A stretch of 57,957 nucleotides of DNA, from NCBI GenBank assembly GCA_035942915.1, contig DASZCR010000271.1, positions 1-57,957 of the forward strand, in the 5' to 3' direction. The notes under the pieces are model-generated. The model was not told the origin of the DNA and searched no databases. It saw only the letters and a list, made by a program, of their open reading frames with translations. A program made the translations under genes and the position numbers. Below are positions 18,420-26,260 of the stretch, piece after piece; the first letter of the stretch is position 1; every line of letters starts with the position of its first letter. Source of the DNA: DASZCR01 sp035942915 (GTDB taxonomy: Bacteria; Acidobacteriota; Blastocatellia; Pyrinomonadales; Pyrinomonadaceae).

Positions 18420-19417
18420 GCACGCTGACGCGCGAAAGACTCAAGACGGAGTTGCGCGCCGAGCGCATCGCGCCGCTCTACCTGCTCTACGGTGCGGAGG
18501 ACTACCTGCGCGACGAGGCCGCGCGCGACATTGCGGAGTCGGCGCTGGCCTCCGCTCCCTTGCGCGAGTTCAACGAGACGACCTTTAGCCTCGCCTCCGT
18601 CGATGTGCAACAGGCCATCGCCGCCGCCGAACAACTGCCGATGATGGCGTCGCGTCGCGTCGTCCGCGTGACGGACTTTGCGCGTCTGAAGGAGGGAGAC
18701 GAGGCTGCTCTGGCGCGATATCTCGCGCGACCCGTCGAGTCTTCGACCGTTATCTTCGTGACGGACGAGTTGGACAAAAGGCGCAAGCTGAGCAAGACGC
18801 TCCTCGACGCGTGCGTGAGCATTGAGTTCGCGCCGTTGTCAGACGGGGAGTTGACGGCGTGGGCGAAAGGGCGTCTCAAGGAGTTACAAGCGCAGGCCGA
18901 CGAGAGGACTTTGCGGCAGGTCGTCGCGCTCGTCGGTGCGAGCGTGCGAAAGCTGGCGACGGAGTTGGACAAACTGGCGACGGCGGCGCTGCCCGGCGGA
19001 CACATCTCGATGGAGATGGTCGAGTCGCTCGTCGGACGCTCGCGCGAGCTTTCCAACTTCGAATTGACTGACCACCTCGTCGCCCGCAACCGCAAGCGTG
19101 CGCTTGAGACGCTGCGCCGACTGCTGGACGACGGCGCAGAACCCTTGATGCTCCTTGGCCTGCTGGCGAGCAATTATCACCGGCTCGCGCTCGCTAAAGA
19201 CCTGATGGCTCGCGGCGCGCCGCGCGAGGAGGTCTTCCGCCTCGTCCCGATGCCGCATCACAAGCGCGAGGACTTCCTTGCCACCGCGCGCCGCGCCGAA
19301 GCCAACGAACTCGCGCGCCGCATCCGTCGCATCGCCGACGCAGACCTCGCCATCAAGACCTCGCAGGCCACCCCGCGCCTCCAACTTGAGCTGCTCGTCT
19401 GCGAGCTTTCGAGTTAA
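18416..19417 (+). CDS. holA: DNA polymerase III subunit delta
   Basis: Clamp-loader subunit that opens the beta sliding clamp. It is a 333-aa protein with the HolA layout: APLYLLYGAEDYLRDEA at the N-terminus, a middle domain with VIFVTDELDKRRKLSKTLL, and a C-terminal helical collar domain (EPLMLLGLLASNYHRLALAKDL). The GTG start overlaps the lptE stop (GTGA), so it is translationally coupled. It is followed by a strong bidirectional hairpin and convergent rpsT. Confidence 0.93.
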   Translation: MSTLTRERLKTELRAERIAPLYLLYGAEDYLRDEAARDIAESALASAPLREFNETTFSLASVDVQQAIAAAEQLPMMASRRVVRVTDFARLKEGDEAALARYLARPVESSTVIFVTDELDKRRKLSKTLLDACVSIEFAPLSDGELTAWAKGRLKELQAQADERTLRQVVALVGASVRKLATELDKLATAALPGGHISMEMVESLVGRSRELSNFELTDHLVARNRKRALETLRRLLDDGAEPLMLLGLLASNYHRLALAKDLMARGAPREEVFRLVPMPHHKREDFLATARRAEANELARRIRRIADADLAIKTSQATPRLQLELLVCELSS

Positions 19418-19456
19418 AACGAAAACAGTCGCTCCAATCGACAGTTCTAAAAAGGA

Positions 19457-19489
19457 GAGGCGGGCTGAAGTCTTCCTTCAACCCGCCTC
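19457..19489. terminator. Bidirectional terminator between holA and rpsT
   Basis: GAGGCGGGCTGAAG pairs with TTCAACCCGCCTC (one bulge) around TCTTCC. It is flanked by an A-run upstream and TGCTTTAAAC downstream. It is suited to ending both convergent transcripts. Confidence 0.7.
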
Positions 19490-19513
19490 GTGCTTTAAAC
19501 TTGCGCTGTTCGG

Positions 19514-19780
19514 CTACTTGCCCGCCGTGTTGACGCTCACCGTCAGGCGCGACTTGTAGCGTGCGGCCGCGTTGCGATGGAGCACGCCCTTCTGGACGGC
19601 TTTGTCGATGAGGGAGACGGTCTGCGGCAACAACGTCTGAATCTGTTCGGCGTCGCCGCCGTCGAGTGCCGCGCGCAGTTTCTTGATTCCCGTGCGTAGA
19701 CGCCCACGATTGTTGCGATTGACGACGCGGCGCTTTTCGTTCTGGCGCATGCGCTTTTCCGCTGATTTATGGTTCGGCAT
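19514..19780 (-). CDS. rpsT: 30S ribosomal protein S20
   Basis: Small basic ribosomal protein that binds 16S rRNA. The 88-aa sequence opens with MPNHKSAEKRMRQNEKRR, the S20 hallmark. It contains NRGRLRTGIKKLRAAL, the DKAVQKGVLHRNAAARYKSRL signature and a short tail. GAGG lies just upstream of the ATG. It has its own strong promoter (19875-19903) and an untranslated leader of roughly 90 nt, so it is a single-gene unit convergent with holA. Confidence 0.97.
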   Translation of the reverse strand: MPNHKSAEKRMRQNEKRRVVNRNNRGRLRTGIKKLRAALDGGDAEQIQTLLPQTVSLIDKAVQKGVLHRNAAARYKSRLTVSVNTAGK

Positions 19781-19874
19781 TTCCTCTTAAACTCCGTCGG
19801 ATTGCTGCTTGTTGAAATACTAATTTTTGCGGCGCACCCACAGTCGGCCATCAGGCATCGGGCGCAAAGCGGAA

Positions 19875-19903
19875 AGTATAGGTTTCGAGGTGGGAAGTGT
19901 CAA
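19875..19903 (-). promoter_or_regulatory. Sigma70-type promoter of rpsT
   Basis: On the minus strand TTGACA (19903-19898) is followed by a 17-nt spacer and TATACT (19880-19875). It is a near-consensus vegetative promoter about 95 nt ahead of the rpsT ATG. Confidence 0.75.
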
Positions 19904-19941
19904 GGCGAGGGGCGGATGAGGACGCTTTGCGCCCCTCTTCG

Positions 19942-19971
19942 TTGACACCCGCGAGTGACGTGTTGTAGCGT
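19942..19971 (+). promoter_or_regulatory. Possible promoter of phoH
   Basis: TTGACA at 19942-19947, an 18-nt spacer and a weak TAGCGT box. If real, transcription starts near 19978. The GTG at 19955 could not then be the phoH start, and a downstream TTG (20078, with AGGAG 13 nt upstream) is more likely. Confidence 0.35.
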
Positions 19972-21034
19972 CATAAGTGACAATGTTTCGAGCGATTTGC
20001 CTAAGCCTCATGCGCCCGCCCAGAAGAGCGGCCACCCGCGACCGTCGTCACCCGCGACAAGGAGATTGCTGCGCCTTTTGAAGAAGATAGAACTGCCGCC
20101 AAGAGGAATCGAGACGCTCTTTGGCGTCCACGACCAAAACATCAAGTATCTCGAATCGCTGCTTGACGTGCGCGTGGACGCGCGCGGTCAGGACGTGTCC
20201 GTCGATGGCGACCCGAAGGATGTCGAGACGGTCGAGCGCATCCTCGAAGACTTCGCCGCGCTCTTTAGCGAGGGCAAGACCTTCACCGACCGCGAACTGC
20301 GCGAAGCCTTCGCCCAAATCTCCGAAGACCGCGCCTACTCGCTGCGCGACTACTTCACCAAAGCGCGCTTCAATCCGGCGGGCAAAAAACAGGTCGCGCC
20401 CAAGTCGGCCATGCAGCGCCGCTACATCGAAGCCATCCAGCAGAACGACATCGTCTTCGGCGTCGGCCCGGCCGGTACGGGGAAGACCTATCTCGCCGTC
20501 GCGATGGCCGTGCAGGCTTTGATGCAGAAGCAGGTGAGCCGCATCGTGCTGGCGCGCCCGGCCGTCGAGGCGGGCGAGCGTTTAGGCTTTCTGCCCGGCG
20601 ACTTGCAGGAGAAGGTTGACCCTTACCTGCGGCCGCTCTACGACGCGCTCTTCGACCTCATCGACGCCGAGCGCGTGACGAAGTTTCTGGAGAAACGCAT
20701 CATCGAGGTTGCCCCGTTGGCCTTCATGCGCGGCCGGACGCTGGCCGATGCCTTCATCATCCTTGACGAGGCGCAGAACACGACGAGCGAGCAGATGAAG
20801 ATGGCGTTGACGCGCATCGGCTTCGGCTCGAAGGCCGTGATTACGGGCGACGTGACGCAGATTGATTTGCCGACGGGCAAGCGCAGCGGCCTCATCGAAG
20901 CAGAGCGCGTGCTGGCCGACACCGAAGGCATCGAGTTCGTCTATTTCACAGAGAAGGACGTGGTGCGCCACCGCCTCGTCCAGATGATTATCAAGGCTTA
21001 CGAAAAGCACGCCACCAAGAGCGGGCAGATGTAA
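19955..21034 (+). CDS. phoH: PhoH family ATPase
   Basis: Cytoplasmic P-loop ATPase of the PhoH/YbeZ family, thought to act with YbeY in RNA and ribosome maturation. Walker A is GVGPAGTGKTYLA, Walker B AFIILDEAQN, and sensor-like VITGDVTQIDLP follows. KKIELPPRG opens the conserved part. The coordinates give the longest reading frame, but the first about 40 residues are not family-like. TTG 20078 is a better start if the TTGACA element at 19942 is the promoter. The order phoH-ybeY-corC is widely conserved. Confidence 0.93.
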   Translation: MTCCSVISDNVSSDLPKPHAPAQKSGHPRPSSPATRRLLRLLKKIELPPRGIETLFGVHDQNIKYLESLLDVRVDARGQDVSVDGDPKDVETVERILEDFAALFSEGKTFTDRELREAFAQISEDRAYSLRDYFTKARFNPAGKKQVAPKSAMQRRYIEAIQQNDIVFGVGPAGTGKTYLAVAMAVQALMQKQVSRIVLARPAVEAGERLGFLPGDLQEKVDPYLRPLYDALFDLIDAERVTKFLEKRIIEVAPLAFMRGRTLADAFIILDEAQNTTSEQMKMALTRIGFGSKAVITGDVTQIDLPTGKRSGLIEAERVLADTEGIEFVYFTEKDVVRHRLVQMIIKAYEKHATKSGQM

Positions 21035-21043
21035 AAGACTGTC

Positions 21044-21110
21044 ATGGGTGATGGGTGATGGGTGATAAGAGAAAAGCTGTTTCCCGTCAGCCTTCACCTC
21101 TCAGCCATCA
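21044..21110. repeat. Degenerate GTGATRR repeat overlapping the ybeY start
   Basis: The left arm has four clear units (ATGGGTG, ATGGGTG, ATGGGTG, ATAAGAG). The core is AAAAGCTGTTTCCC. The right arm is diverged (TTCACCTCTCAGCCATCA), so pairing is partial. The right arm is translated as part of ybeY, which may explain its divergence. Confidence 0.75.
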
Positions 21111-21543
21111 ACGTTGCGCGGTCGAGGTCGTCAATCGCCAGCGCAAGATGAAGATTGATAGCGAACGCTGGCAGGCGTTTGCGGCCGCGGCCTTGAGCGT
21201 TGTGCCGTCGCAAGGCGCGGGCGCAACCATCGCTTTCGTCTCAGACCGCGCCATGCGCGAGTTGAATCGTCGCTGGCGTGGCAAGCGCGGGACGACCGAT
21301 GTGCTGTCGTTTCCGGCCGAGCAGGACGAGTTTGAGAAGGCGGAGGGGCTGAGTCTGGGCGATGTGGTGATTTCGGTCGAACAGGCGCGGCGACAGGCCG
21401 ACGAGCACGGTCTGGAGTTTGATGAAGAGGTGGCACAACTGATTCTTCATGGCCTGCTGCACCTGTGCGGCTACGACCACGAACGAGACGATGGAGAGAT
21501 GAACGCCCTCGAACTCCGCCTGCGCCGTCGGCTCGGAATATGA
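21055..21543 (+). CDS. ybeY: Endoribonuclease YbeY (rRNA maturation factor)
   Basis: Metal-dependent RNase involved in 16S rRNA 3' processing and ribosome quality control. It is recognised by HGLLHLCGYDHERDDGE (HxxxHxxxxxH zinc site) and GTTDVLSFP. The conserved domain begins at AVEVVNRQRK near residue 22. The only in-frame starts upstream of it are GTG 21055 and ATG 21058, both inside a heptad repeat. The first about 20 residues (GDKRKAVSRQPSPLSHQ) are therefore repeat-derived. It lies between phoH and corC, the common arrangement. Confidence 0.92.
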   Translation: MMGDKRKAVSRQPSPLSHQRCAVEVVNRQRKMKIDSERWQAFAAAALSVVPSQGAGATIAFVSDRAMRELNRRWRGKRGTTDVLSFPAEQDEFEKAEGLSLGDVVISVEQARRQADEHGLEFDEEVAQLILHGLLHLCGYDHERDDGEMNALELRLRRRLGI

Positions 21544-21546
21544 GTT

Positions 21547-21658
21547 GGTGATAAGAGATAAGTGATAGGTGATAGGTAATAGGTGATAAGACAAAGACAG
21601 GTTTTATCCTATCACCTATCACCTATCACCCATCACCTATCACTCATCACCTATCACT
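21547..21658. repeat. GTGATRR heptad inverted repeat between ybeY and corC
   Basis: The left arm has GTGATAA, GAGATAA, GTGATAG, GTGATAG, GTAATAG and GTGATAA. The core is GACAAAGACAGGTTTTATC. The right arm has seven YYATCAC units. The two arms differ in unit number (about six against seven). The array ends 9 nt before the corC ATG, with no ribosome site between. Confidence 0.9.
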
Positions 21659-21667
21659 CCATTTGCT

Positions 21668-22954
21668 ATGGAAATCGAGATAGCGATTACGTGCCTTCTG
21701 CTGCTGGCGCTGGCCTTCATCGCCACCGTCGATATGGCGTTCGGCCAGTTGAGCGATGTCGGGCTACGTCGCCTGATAGCCGACGCAGCCGAGCCTGCGC
21801 CGGGCGAACCGCAGCCGTTTCTCAACGAGATTCTCGACAACCGGCCGCGCTTCCGCTTCACGCTGCTGGCGGCCATCCAACTCCTGCTCGTCGCCGTCGC
21901 CGTCCTCGTCACCTCCATCACGCTGCAAGCCTTCCCCGACTCTTCGCCCTTCCTGCTCGCTTTCCTCATCGGCGTCGCCTCGACCATCATCTGCCGTCAG
22001 GTTGTGCCGCGCCTGCTCACGCGTCGCAATCCTGAGCGGACGCTGCTCAGGCTGCTCCCCGTCTACCGTCCCTTCTATCGCCTCCTCTCGTTCGTCACGC
22101 TGCCGTTTCATCGCACGCGACGCAGCGAGCAACCGGCCGAGACCGACGCCGATGACGACACGGACGAGACCGACGGCGACGACCTTCAGGCGCTCATCGA
22201 CGTGGGCGAAGAGGAAGGCATCATCGAAGAGGAAGAGGGCGAACTGATTCAGTCAATCATCGAGTTTGGCGACACGCGCGTCAGCGAGGTGATGACGCCG
22301 CGCACGGACATCGTCGCCCTGCCGATTACGGCCAGCGTGCGCGAGGCGCGCGACATCATCATCGAGTCGAAGTATTCGCGCCTGCCCGTCTACCGCGACC
22401 AGATAGACAACATCGAGGGTCTCATCTACGTGCGCGACCTGCTCGTCTGCTGGCACGAGTGCCGCGAGGACGAGACCATCGAGCGGTTGCTGCGCCCGGC
22501 CTACTTCGTGCCGGAGACGAAGGAGGTTGACGAACTGCTAAAGGAGATGCAGAAGACGCACGCGCAACTGGCGATGGTAATAGACGAGTACGGCGGATTG
22601 GCCGGGCTGGTGACGGTCGAAGACATCCTCGAAGAGATAGTCGGCGAGATAGAGGACGAGGACATCGAGGGCGACGAGATTGTCGAGATTATCGAAGCGG
22701 GCGACGGCTACTACGACGTGCTCGGCTCGACTGAGGTCGGCAAAATCGAGAGGCTCTTTGATTTCGAGTTCGAGGACGACGACTTTACGACCATCGCCGG
22801 GCTTGTCATCAGCGAGTCGGGCTGCGTCCCGCGACCGGGCACGCAGTTGAAACTTCGCGGCCTCGACGTGGAGGTGCTCGAAGCGGATGAGCGGCGCATC
22901 GGGCGCGTGCGCCTGCGCCGCGCGGTCGATAACGGCGCGCAGGAGACGCCGTAG
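21668..22954 (+). CDS. corC: HlyC/CorC family transporter (CNNM + CBS pair)
   Basis: Membrane protein of 428 aa linked in known members to magnesium/cobalt efflux. The N-terminal CNNM (DUF21) part has about three hydrophobic segments (residues 3-25, 60-85, 95-115). An acidic linker (about 155-185) precedes two CBS domains (VMTPRTDIVALP at about 205; IDEYGGLAGLVTVEDILEEIVG at about 305). The C-terminal CorC/HlyC domain begins near DGYYDVLGSTEVGKIERLF. It is the third gene of phoH-ybeY-corC. Confidence 0.93.
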   Translation: MEIEIAITCLLLLALAFIATVDMAFGQLSDVGLRRLIADAAEPAPGEPQPFLNEILDNRPRFRFTLLAAIQLLLVAVAVLVTSITLQAFPDSSPFLLAFLIGVASTIICRQVVPRLLTRRNPERTLLRLLPVYRPFYRLLSFVTLPFHRTRRSEQPAETDADDDTDETDGDDLQALIDVGEEEGIIEEEEGELIQSIIEFGDTRVSEVMTPRTDIVALPITASVREARDIIIESKYSRLPVYRDQIDNIEGLIYVRDLLVCWHECREDETIERLLRPAYFVPETKEVDELLKEMQKTHAQLAMVIDEYGGLAGLVTVEDILEEIVGEIEDEDIEGDEIVEIIEAGDGYYDVLGSTEVGKIERLFDFEFEDDDFTTIAGLVISESGCVPRPGTQLKLRGLDVEVLEADERRIGRVRLRRAVDNGAQETP

Positions 22955-23112
22955 CAAGCGAGTCAGCGAACGCAGTCGGAGGGGAAACTGGCAAGTCTGT
23001 TGACCTGCGTGCTCCTCGTGCAAGGTCTCTAAAAAAGAGGCGACGTGGCGAGAGGTTCAGGTTTCACACGGCGAGCGTTGAGGCCGAAGATTAGCGAATC
23101 AAAGGGAGAATG

Positions 23113-24252
23113 ATGGCGAAGAAGAAGAGCAGCAGGTTTTTGCAGGGGCGGCGCATCGACCCGCGACCCATCGAGGGCGGCGTCGCATTGGCAGACCTCA
23201 TCGACGAAACTTTTCTCGCTTACAACGCGGCGCGTCTGCGCGAGGCGTGCCAGCTTTTCACGCAGAAGATGCTTGAGCCGGACGTAACCGTCGGGCTTTC
23301 AATCACGGGCGCGCTGACACCGGCCGGGCTTGGCATCTCGGCGCTCATTCCGCTGCTGCGCGCGGGCTTCGTCGATTGGATTATCACGACCGGCGCGAAC
23401 CTCTACCACGACGCGCACTTCGGCATCGGCCTCTCGCTTCATCAGGGCAACACGAGCATTTCGGACGTGACGCTGCGCGAGCAGGAAGTGGTGCGCATCT
23501 ACGACATCTTCTTCGACTACTCTGTGCTGCTCGACACGGACTCTTTCTTCCGCCGTCTGATTGAGGGCGAGGAGTTTCAGAAGCCGATGTCAACGGCCGA
23601 GTTTCATCATCTGTGCGGCAAGTACGTGCGCGAGCGCGAGCGTCAACTCGGTCTCGAATACAAGTCTCTGCTGGCGGCCGCCTACGAGTTCGGCGTGCCG
23701 CTCTACACTTCGAGTCCGGGCGATTCATCAATCGGCATGAACGTGGCGGCGAAGGCGCTGCAAGGAAACCGTCTCGCCTTCGACCCGTCGCTCGACGTGA
23801 ACGAGACGGCCGCTATCGTCCTCGCGGCCAAGCGCGGCGCGATTCACGGACGAGGCGACCGGGGCAAAAAGCACGGTGGGAAGTCGGCCGTCTTCATCCT
23901 CGGCGGAGGCAGCCCCAAAAACTTCATGCTTCAGACAGAGCCGCAGATACAGGAGGTCTTAGGGATTGACGAGCGCGGCCACGACTACTTCCTGCAAATC
24001 ACAGACGCGCGCCCGGACACGGGCGGCTTAAGTGGTGCGACGCCGGGCGAGGCCGTCTCTTGGGGTAAGGTTGACCCGGACAGGCTGCCGGACGCCGTCG
24101 TGTGTTATGTTGATTCGACCGTCGCGCTGCCGCTTATCACGGCCTACGCGCTCGCGCGCCACGAGCCGCGCGAGTTGAAGCGTCTCTACGAGCGGCGCGG
24201 CGAGTTGATGGAGTTGCTGCTGTCGGAATACGAGAAATCGAGTAGACGTTAA
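23113..24252 (+). CDS. Deoxyhypusine synthase family protein (polyamine-modifying)
   Basis: A homologue of eukaryotic/archaeal deoxyhypusine synthase. Bacteria lack its eIF5A substrate, and known bacterial members instead make homospermidine or related polyamines. NAD-binding segments include TTGANLYHD and YTSSPGDSSIGMNVA. The catalytic lysine loop EAVSWGKV is intact, as is ITDARPDTGGLSGATP. The length of 379 aa is normal. GGGAG precedes ATG 23113 by 4 nt; ATG 23110 is too close. It is followed by a separately spaced small cysteine-cluster gene. Confidence 0.9.
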   Translation: MAKKKSSRFLQGRRIDPRPIEGGVALADLIDETFLAYNAARLREACQLFTQKMLEPDVTVGLSITGALTPAGLGISALIPLLRAGFVDWIITTGANLYHDAHFGIGLSLHQGNTSISDVTLREQEVVRIYDIFFDYSVLLDTDSFFRRLIEGEEFQKPMSTAEFHHLCGKYVRERERQLGLEYKSLLAAAYEFGVPLYTSSPGDSSIGMNVAAKALQGNRLAFDPSLDVNETAAIVLAAKRGAIHGRGDRGKKHGGKSAVFILGGGSPKNFMLQTEPQIQEVLGIDERGHDYFLQITDARPDTGGLSGATPGEAVSWGKVDPDRLPDAVVCYVDSTVALPLITAYALARHEPRELKRLYERRGELMELLLSEYEKSSRR

Positions 24253-24311
24253 AGAGGAAGGGACGGCCACGAAGCGAACGCGCAAGCGTCGCACGGTCGC
24301 AGGGAGAACAC

Positions 24312-24785
24312 ATGGCGAAGAAAATCACGGACGAACAGCCGCGCGTCTATTTCGATTGCTCGAAGTGTCCGGCCTTCTGCTGTTCGGTCTACGAGCGCGT
24401 CCAGACGAGCGACCGCGACATCACGCGTCTGGCAAAACACTTCGGCGTCTCTTTTGACACGGCGCGGCGGCGCTACACGAAGATGTACGAAGGCGAGCGC
24501 GTGCTGCGGCGCGTCAAGGACGAAATCTTCGAAGAGACCTGCATGTTCCTCAATCAGGAGACGCGCGGCTGCGGCATCTATCATGCGCGCCCGGCCGTCT
24601 GTCGCGAGTACCCCGACCGCGTGCGTTGCGCCTACTACGACCTGCTACAGTTCGAGCGCCGACAACAGGACGACGAATCGGTCATCCCCCTCGTCCAAAT
24701 CACCTTCCGACAGGTGAAGAAGGCGGAAGTCTCGGACGAACACGGCAGCGAAAAGATTTGGGAATGGAAACCGGAAAAGCGTTGA
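24312..24785 (+). CDS. YkgJ-family cysteine cluster protein
   Basis: A 157-aa cytoplasmic protein with the CxxCxxxCC pattern (CSKCPAFCC, residues 16-24) plus later Cys in EETCMF, GCGIY and AVCREYP. These probably bind zinc or an iron-sulfur cluster. The family is widespread but lacks a settled biochemical role. AGGGAG precedes the ATG. It shares its strand with the polyamine gene upstream, 59 nt away, and may be co-transcribed. The stop codon lies at the edge of a heptad repeat. Confidence 0.88.
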   Translation: MAKKITDEQPRVYFDCSKCPAFCCSVYERVQTSDRDITRLAKHFGVSFDTARRRYTKMYEGERVLRRVKDEIFEETCMFLNQETRGCGIYHARPAVCREYPDRVRCAYYDLLQFERRQQDDESVIPLVQITFRQVKKAEVSDEHGSEKIWEWKPEKR

Positions 24786-24906
24786 TAGTTGATAAGAAGA
24801 AAGTGATGGGTGATAGGTGATAGGTGATAGGAGAAGAACAAGTTTTCTCTTATCACCTATCACCTATCACCTATCACTCTTGTTCTATCACCTATCACCT
24901 ATCACT
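24783..24906. repeat. GTGATRR heptad inverted repeat
   Basis: The left block has GTGATGG, GTGATAG, GTGATAG and GTGATAG. The core is GAGAAGAACAAGTTTTCTC. The right block has TTATCAC and three CTATCAC, then TCTTGTT and three more units. The second AGAACAAG/CTTGTTCT pairing forms an outer motif. It lies between the cysteine-cluster gene and the 74-aa gene. Confidence 0.9.
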
Positions 24907-24925
24907 ATTACGAGAGGTGTGAGTT

Positions 24926-25150
24926 ATGGGCGAGTTTCTGGCAACAATGATTGGGCGGCGTTTGGACGTGTTCTGCGGAGGGAATGCTTCCTTGCGCGGC
25001 GAGGTGTTGAAGGTCGAGGGCGGCGTCTTGCACCTGAGGGACGACGAGGGGCAGACCTGTTACGTGGCGATTGAACGCATCGCCGTCGTCTGGGAGGCGC
25101 GCGACAGCGAGCGGCCGAACGCCGGTTTCGTCTCGCACCCCGTCAAGTAA
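24926..25150 (+). CDS. Small conserved protein, MM0924-like
   Basis: A 74-aa soluble protein with GAGAGGTG upstream of its ATG, so it is clearly a gene. The pattern MIGRRLDVFCGG...LRGEVLKVEGGVLHLRDDEG...YVAIERIAVVWE suggests a small beta-barrel of Sm-like or KOW-like type. From memory it resembles the family named MM0924; this needs a profile search. It is followed by a strong terminator and stands alone. No function is known. Confidence 0.7.
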   Translation: MGEFLATMIGRRLDVFCGGNASLRGEVLKVEGGVLHLRDDEGQTCYVAIERIAVVWEARDSERPNAGFVSHPVK

Positions 25151-25183
25151 GGGCGCGGAAAAAGAGTTGTAGGAAAAAAGTTG

Positions 25184-25218
25184 AAGGCCGGTGTCGCCTG
25201 CGAGCGGACACCGGCCTT
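25184..25218 (+). terminator. Intrinsic terminator-like hairpin
   Basis: AAGGCCGGTGTC pairs with GACACCGGCCTT (12 bp) around CGCCTGCGAGCG... with an A-rich 5' side. It lies between the 74-aa gene and the convergent NlpC/P60 gene and probably serves both. Confidence 0.65.
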
Positions 25219-25248
25219 CGCGCGTTCGGCGCGGGGGGCTTTTGCGTG

Positions 25249-25893
25249 TTACTTCCTCGAAGTTGTCATCGAGGCGAGCGTCGGCGTGTCGGGCGCGGCG
25301 CTCGGCGCGCGTCGGAAGCCGTCGAGGCGCGCGAGCCAGTAGTCGTTGAAGGGCGAATAGACAACGCCCTTGCTTGTCGAGGCGTGATAAAAGCCGTGTT
25401 CACCGGCGACGATGCCGACGTGGTTGAGATTGTTGAAGAAGACGAGCGTGCCGAACTTGAACCGTTCATCTCCGGTCGCGGGCGCGAAACGCTGCCAGAG
25501 TGAACGCGCGCTGCTGCGCTCGAAGTCAACGCCGATGGACTGATAGACGCTCCACACGAAGCCCGAACAATCGTAGCGATAAGGCCCCGTCGAGCCGAGC
25601 CTGTAAGGCGTTCCGAGGCGAGCGTCTATAGCGGCCAGCATCATGCGTTCGAGTTGCGTGGCGGCGGCGGGCGTCGGTAGCGTGTGCAGAGAATCGAGCG
25701 GGGCGGGCGTCGTCGCTTCGGAGACGACGAACGGCTCGTTTTCGAGGCGCGTGATAACGCGCGGGTTTCCGGTCGGGTCTGCCGGGGCGACTTGACGCGG
25801 GCGCATCTCGGTCTGTGCGAAGGTCTGCGCGGCGAACAGGCACACGAGGCAGAAGGCCGCGAGGGCGCGGGGGACAGGGGTAGAAAATGGCAT
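25249..25893 (-). CDS. Secreted NlpC/P60 family peptidoglycan endopeptidase
   Basis: A 214-aa protein with an N-terminal signal peptide (hydrophobic residues 9-25, cleavage after AQTFAQ). The NlpC/P60 catalytic domain is C-terminal: the nucleophile is in RYDCSGFVWSVYQSIGV, the histidine in NHVGIVAG, and a third polar site at YHAS. It is expected to cut stem peptides in the periplasm. The tail after residue 190 is Ala/Pro/Thr-rich. GGAG lies upstream of the ATG. A palindromic 5' region (25923-25960, AGTCTCA/TGAGACT) and a candidate promoter precede it. Confidence 0.9.
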   Translation of the reverse strand: MPFSTPVPRALAAFCLVCLFAAQTFAQTEMRPRQVAPADPTGNPRVITRLENEPFVVSEATTPAPLDSLHTLPTPAAATQLERMMLAAIDARLGTPYRLGSTGPYRYDCSGFVWSVYQSIGVDFERSSARSLWQRFAPATGDERFKFGTLVFFNNLNHVGIVAGEHGFYHASTSKGVVYSPFNDYWLARLDGFRRAPSAAPDTPTLASMTTSRK

Positions 25894-25992
25894 AACGGGG
25901 GAACGAATCTCCTCTGCGTCCGAGTCTCAAATTGCTTACTGGGGACTTCTTGGGTGAGACTGTCAGGCCGCTTGTCTCGCGACCGTAAAACC

Positions 25993-26022
25993 ATCCTACA
26001 GACCAATTTACAGTCGTGACAA
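25993..26022 (-). promoter_or_regulatory. Possible promoter of the NlpC/P60 gene
   Basis: Minus-strand TTGTCA (26022-26017), an 18-nt spacer and TAGGAT (25998-25993). The leader of about 90 nt contains an AGTCTCA/TGAGACT hairpin. The rest of the 25894-26260 gap shows no gene or recognisable riboswitch. Confidence 0.35.
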
Positions 26023-26260
26023 GAGGCAATGTGACTGTTTTGTGACGAGCCACTTGCGGAAGGCGACAGAATGCACGGAAAGGGTTCGGGTAGATAGCGT
26101 TAAATGGTTCAGATTGAACGAATTGTGGGAAGATAATACGCTTTTCGGAGTGCTCTCAGCAGATATCTAGGCACATCCGGCAATCGGCGCGTGCCTCCGG
26201 GACGTGGATATTTCTGCGCGCGGCGTGATAGCATGCGCGGCCAAAGAGGGAGTCGAACGA

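Noticed and set aside
25894..26260. Cyclic di-AMP (ydaO-type) riboswitch before the NlpC/P60 gene
   Set aside because: Such riboswitches often precede cell-wall hydrolases, but the conserved sequence blocks are not recognisable here; only a short AGTCTCA palindrome is present.
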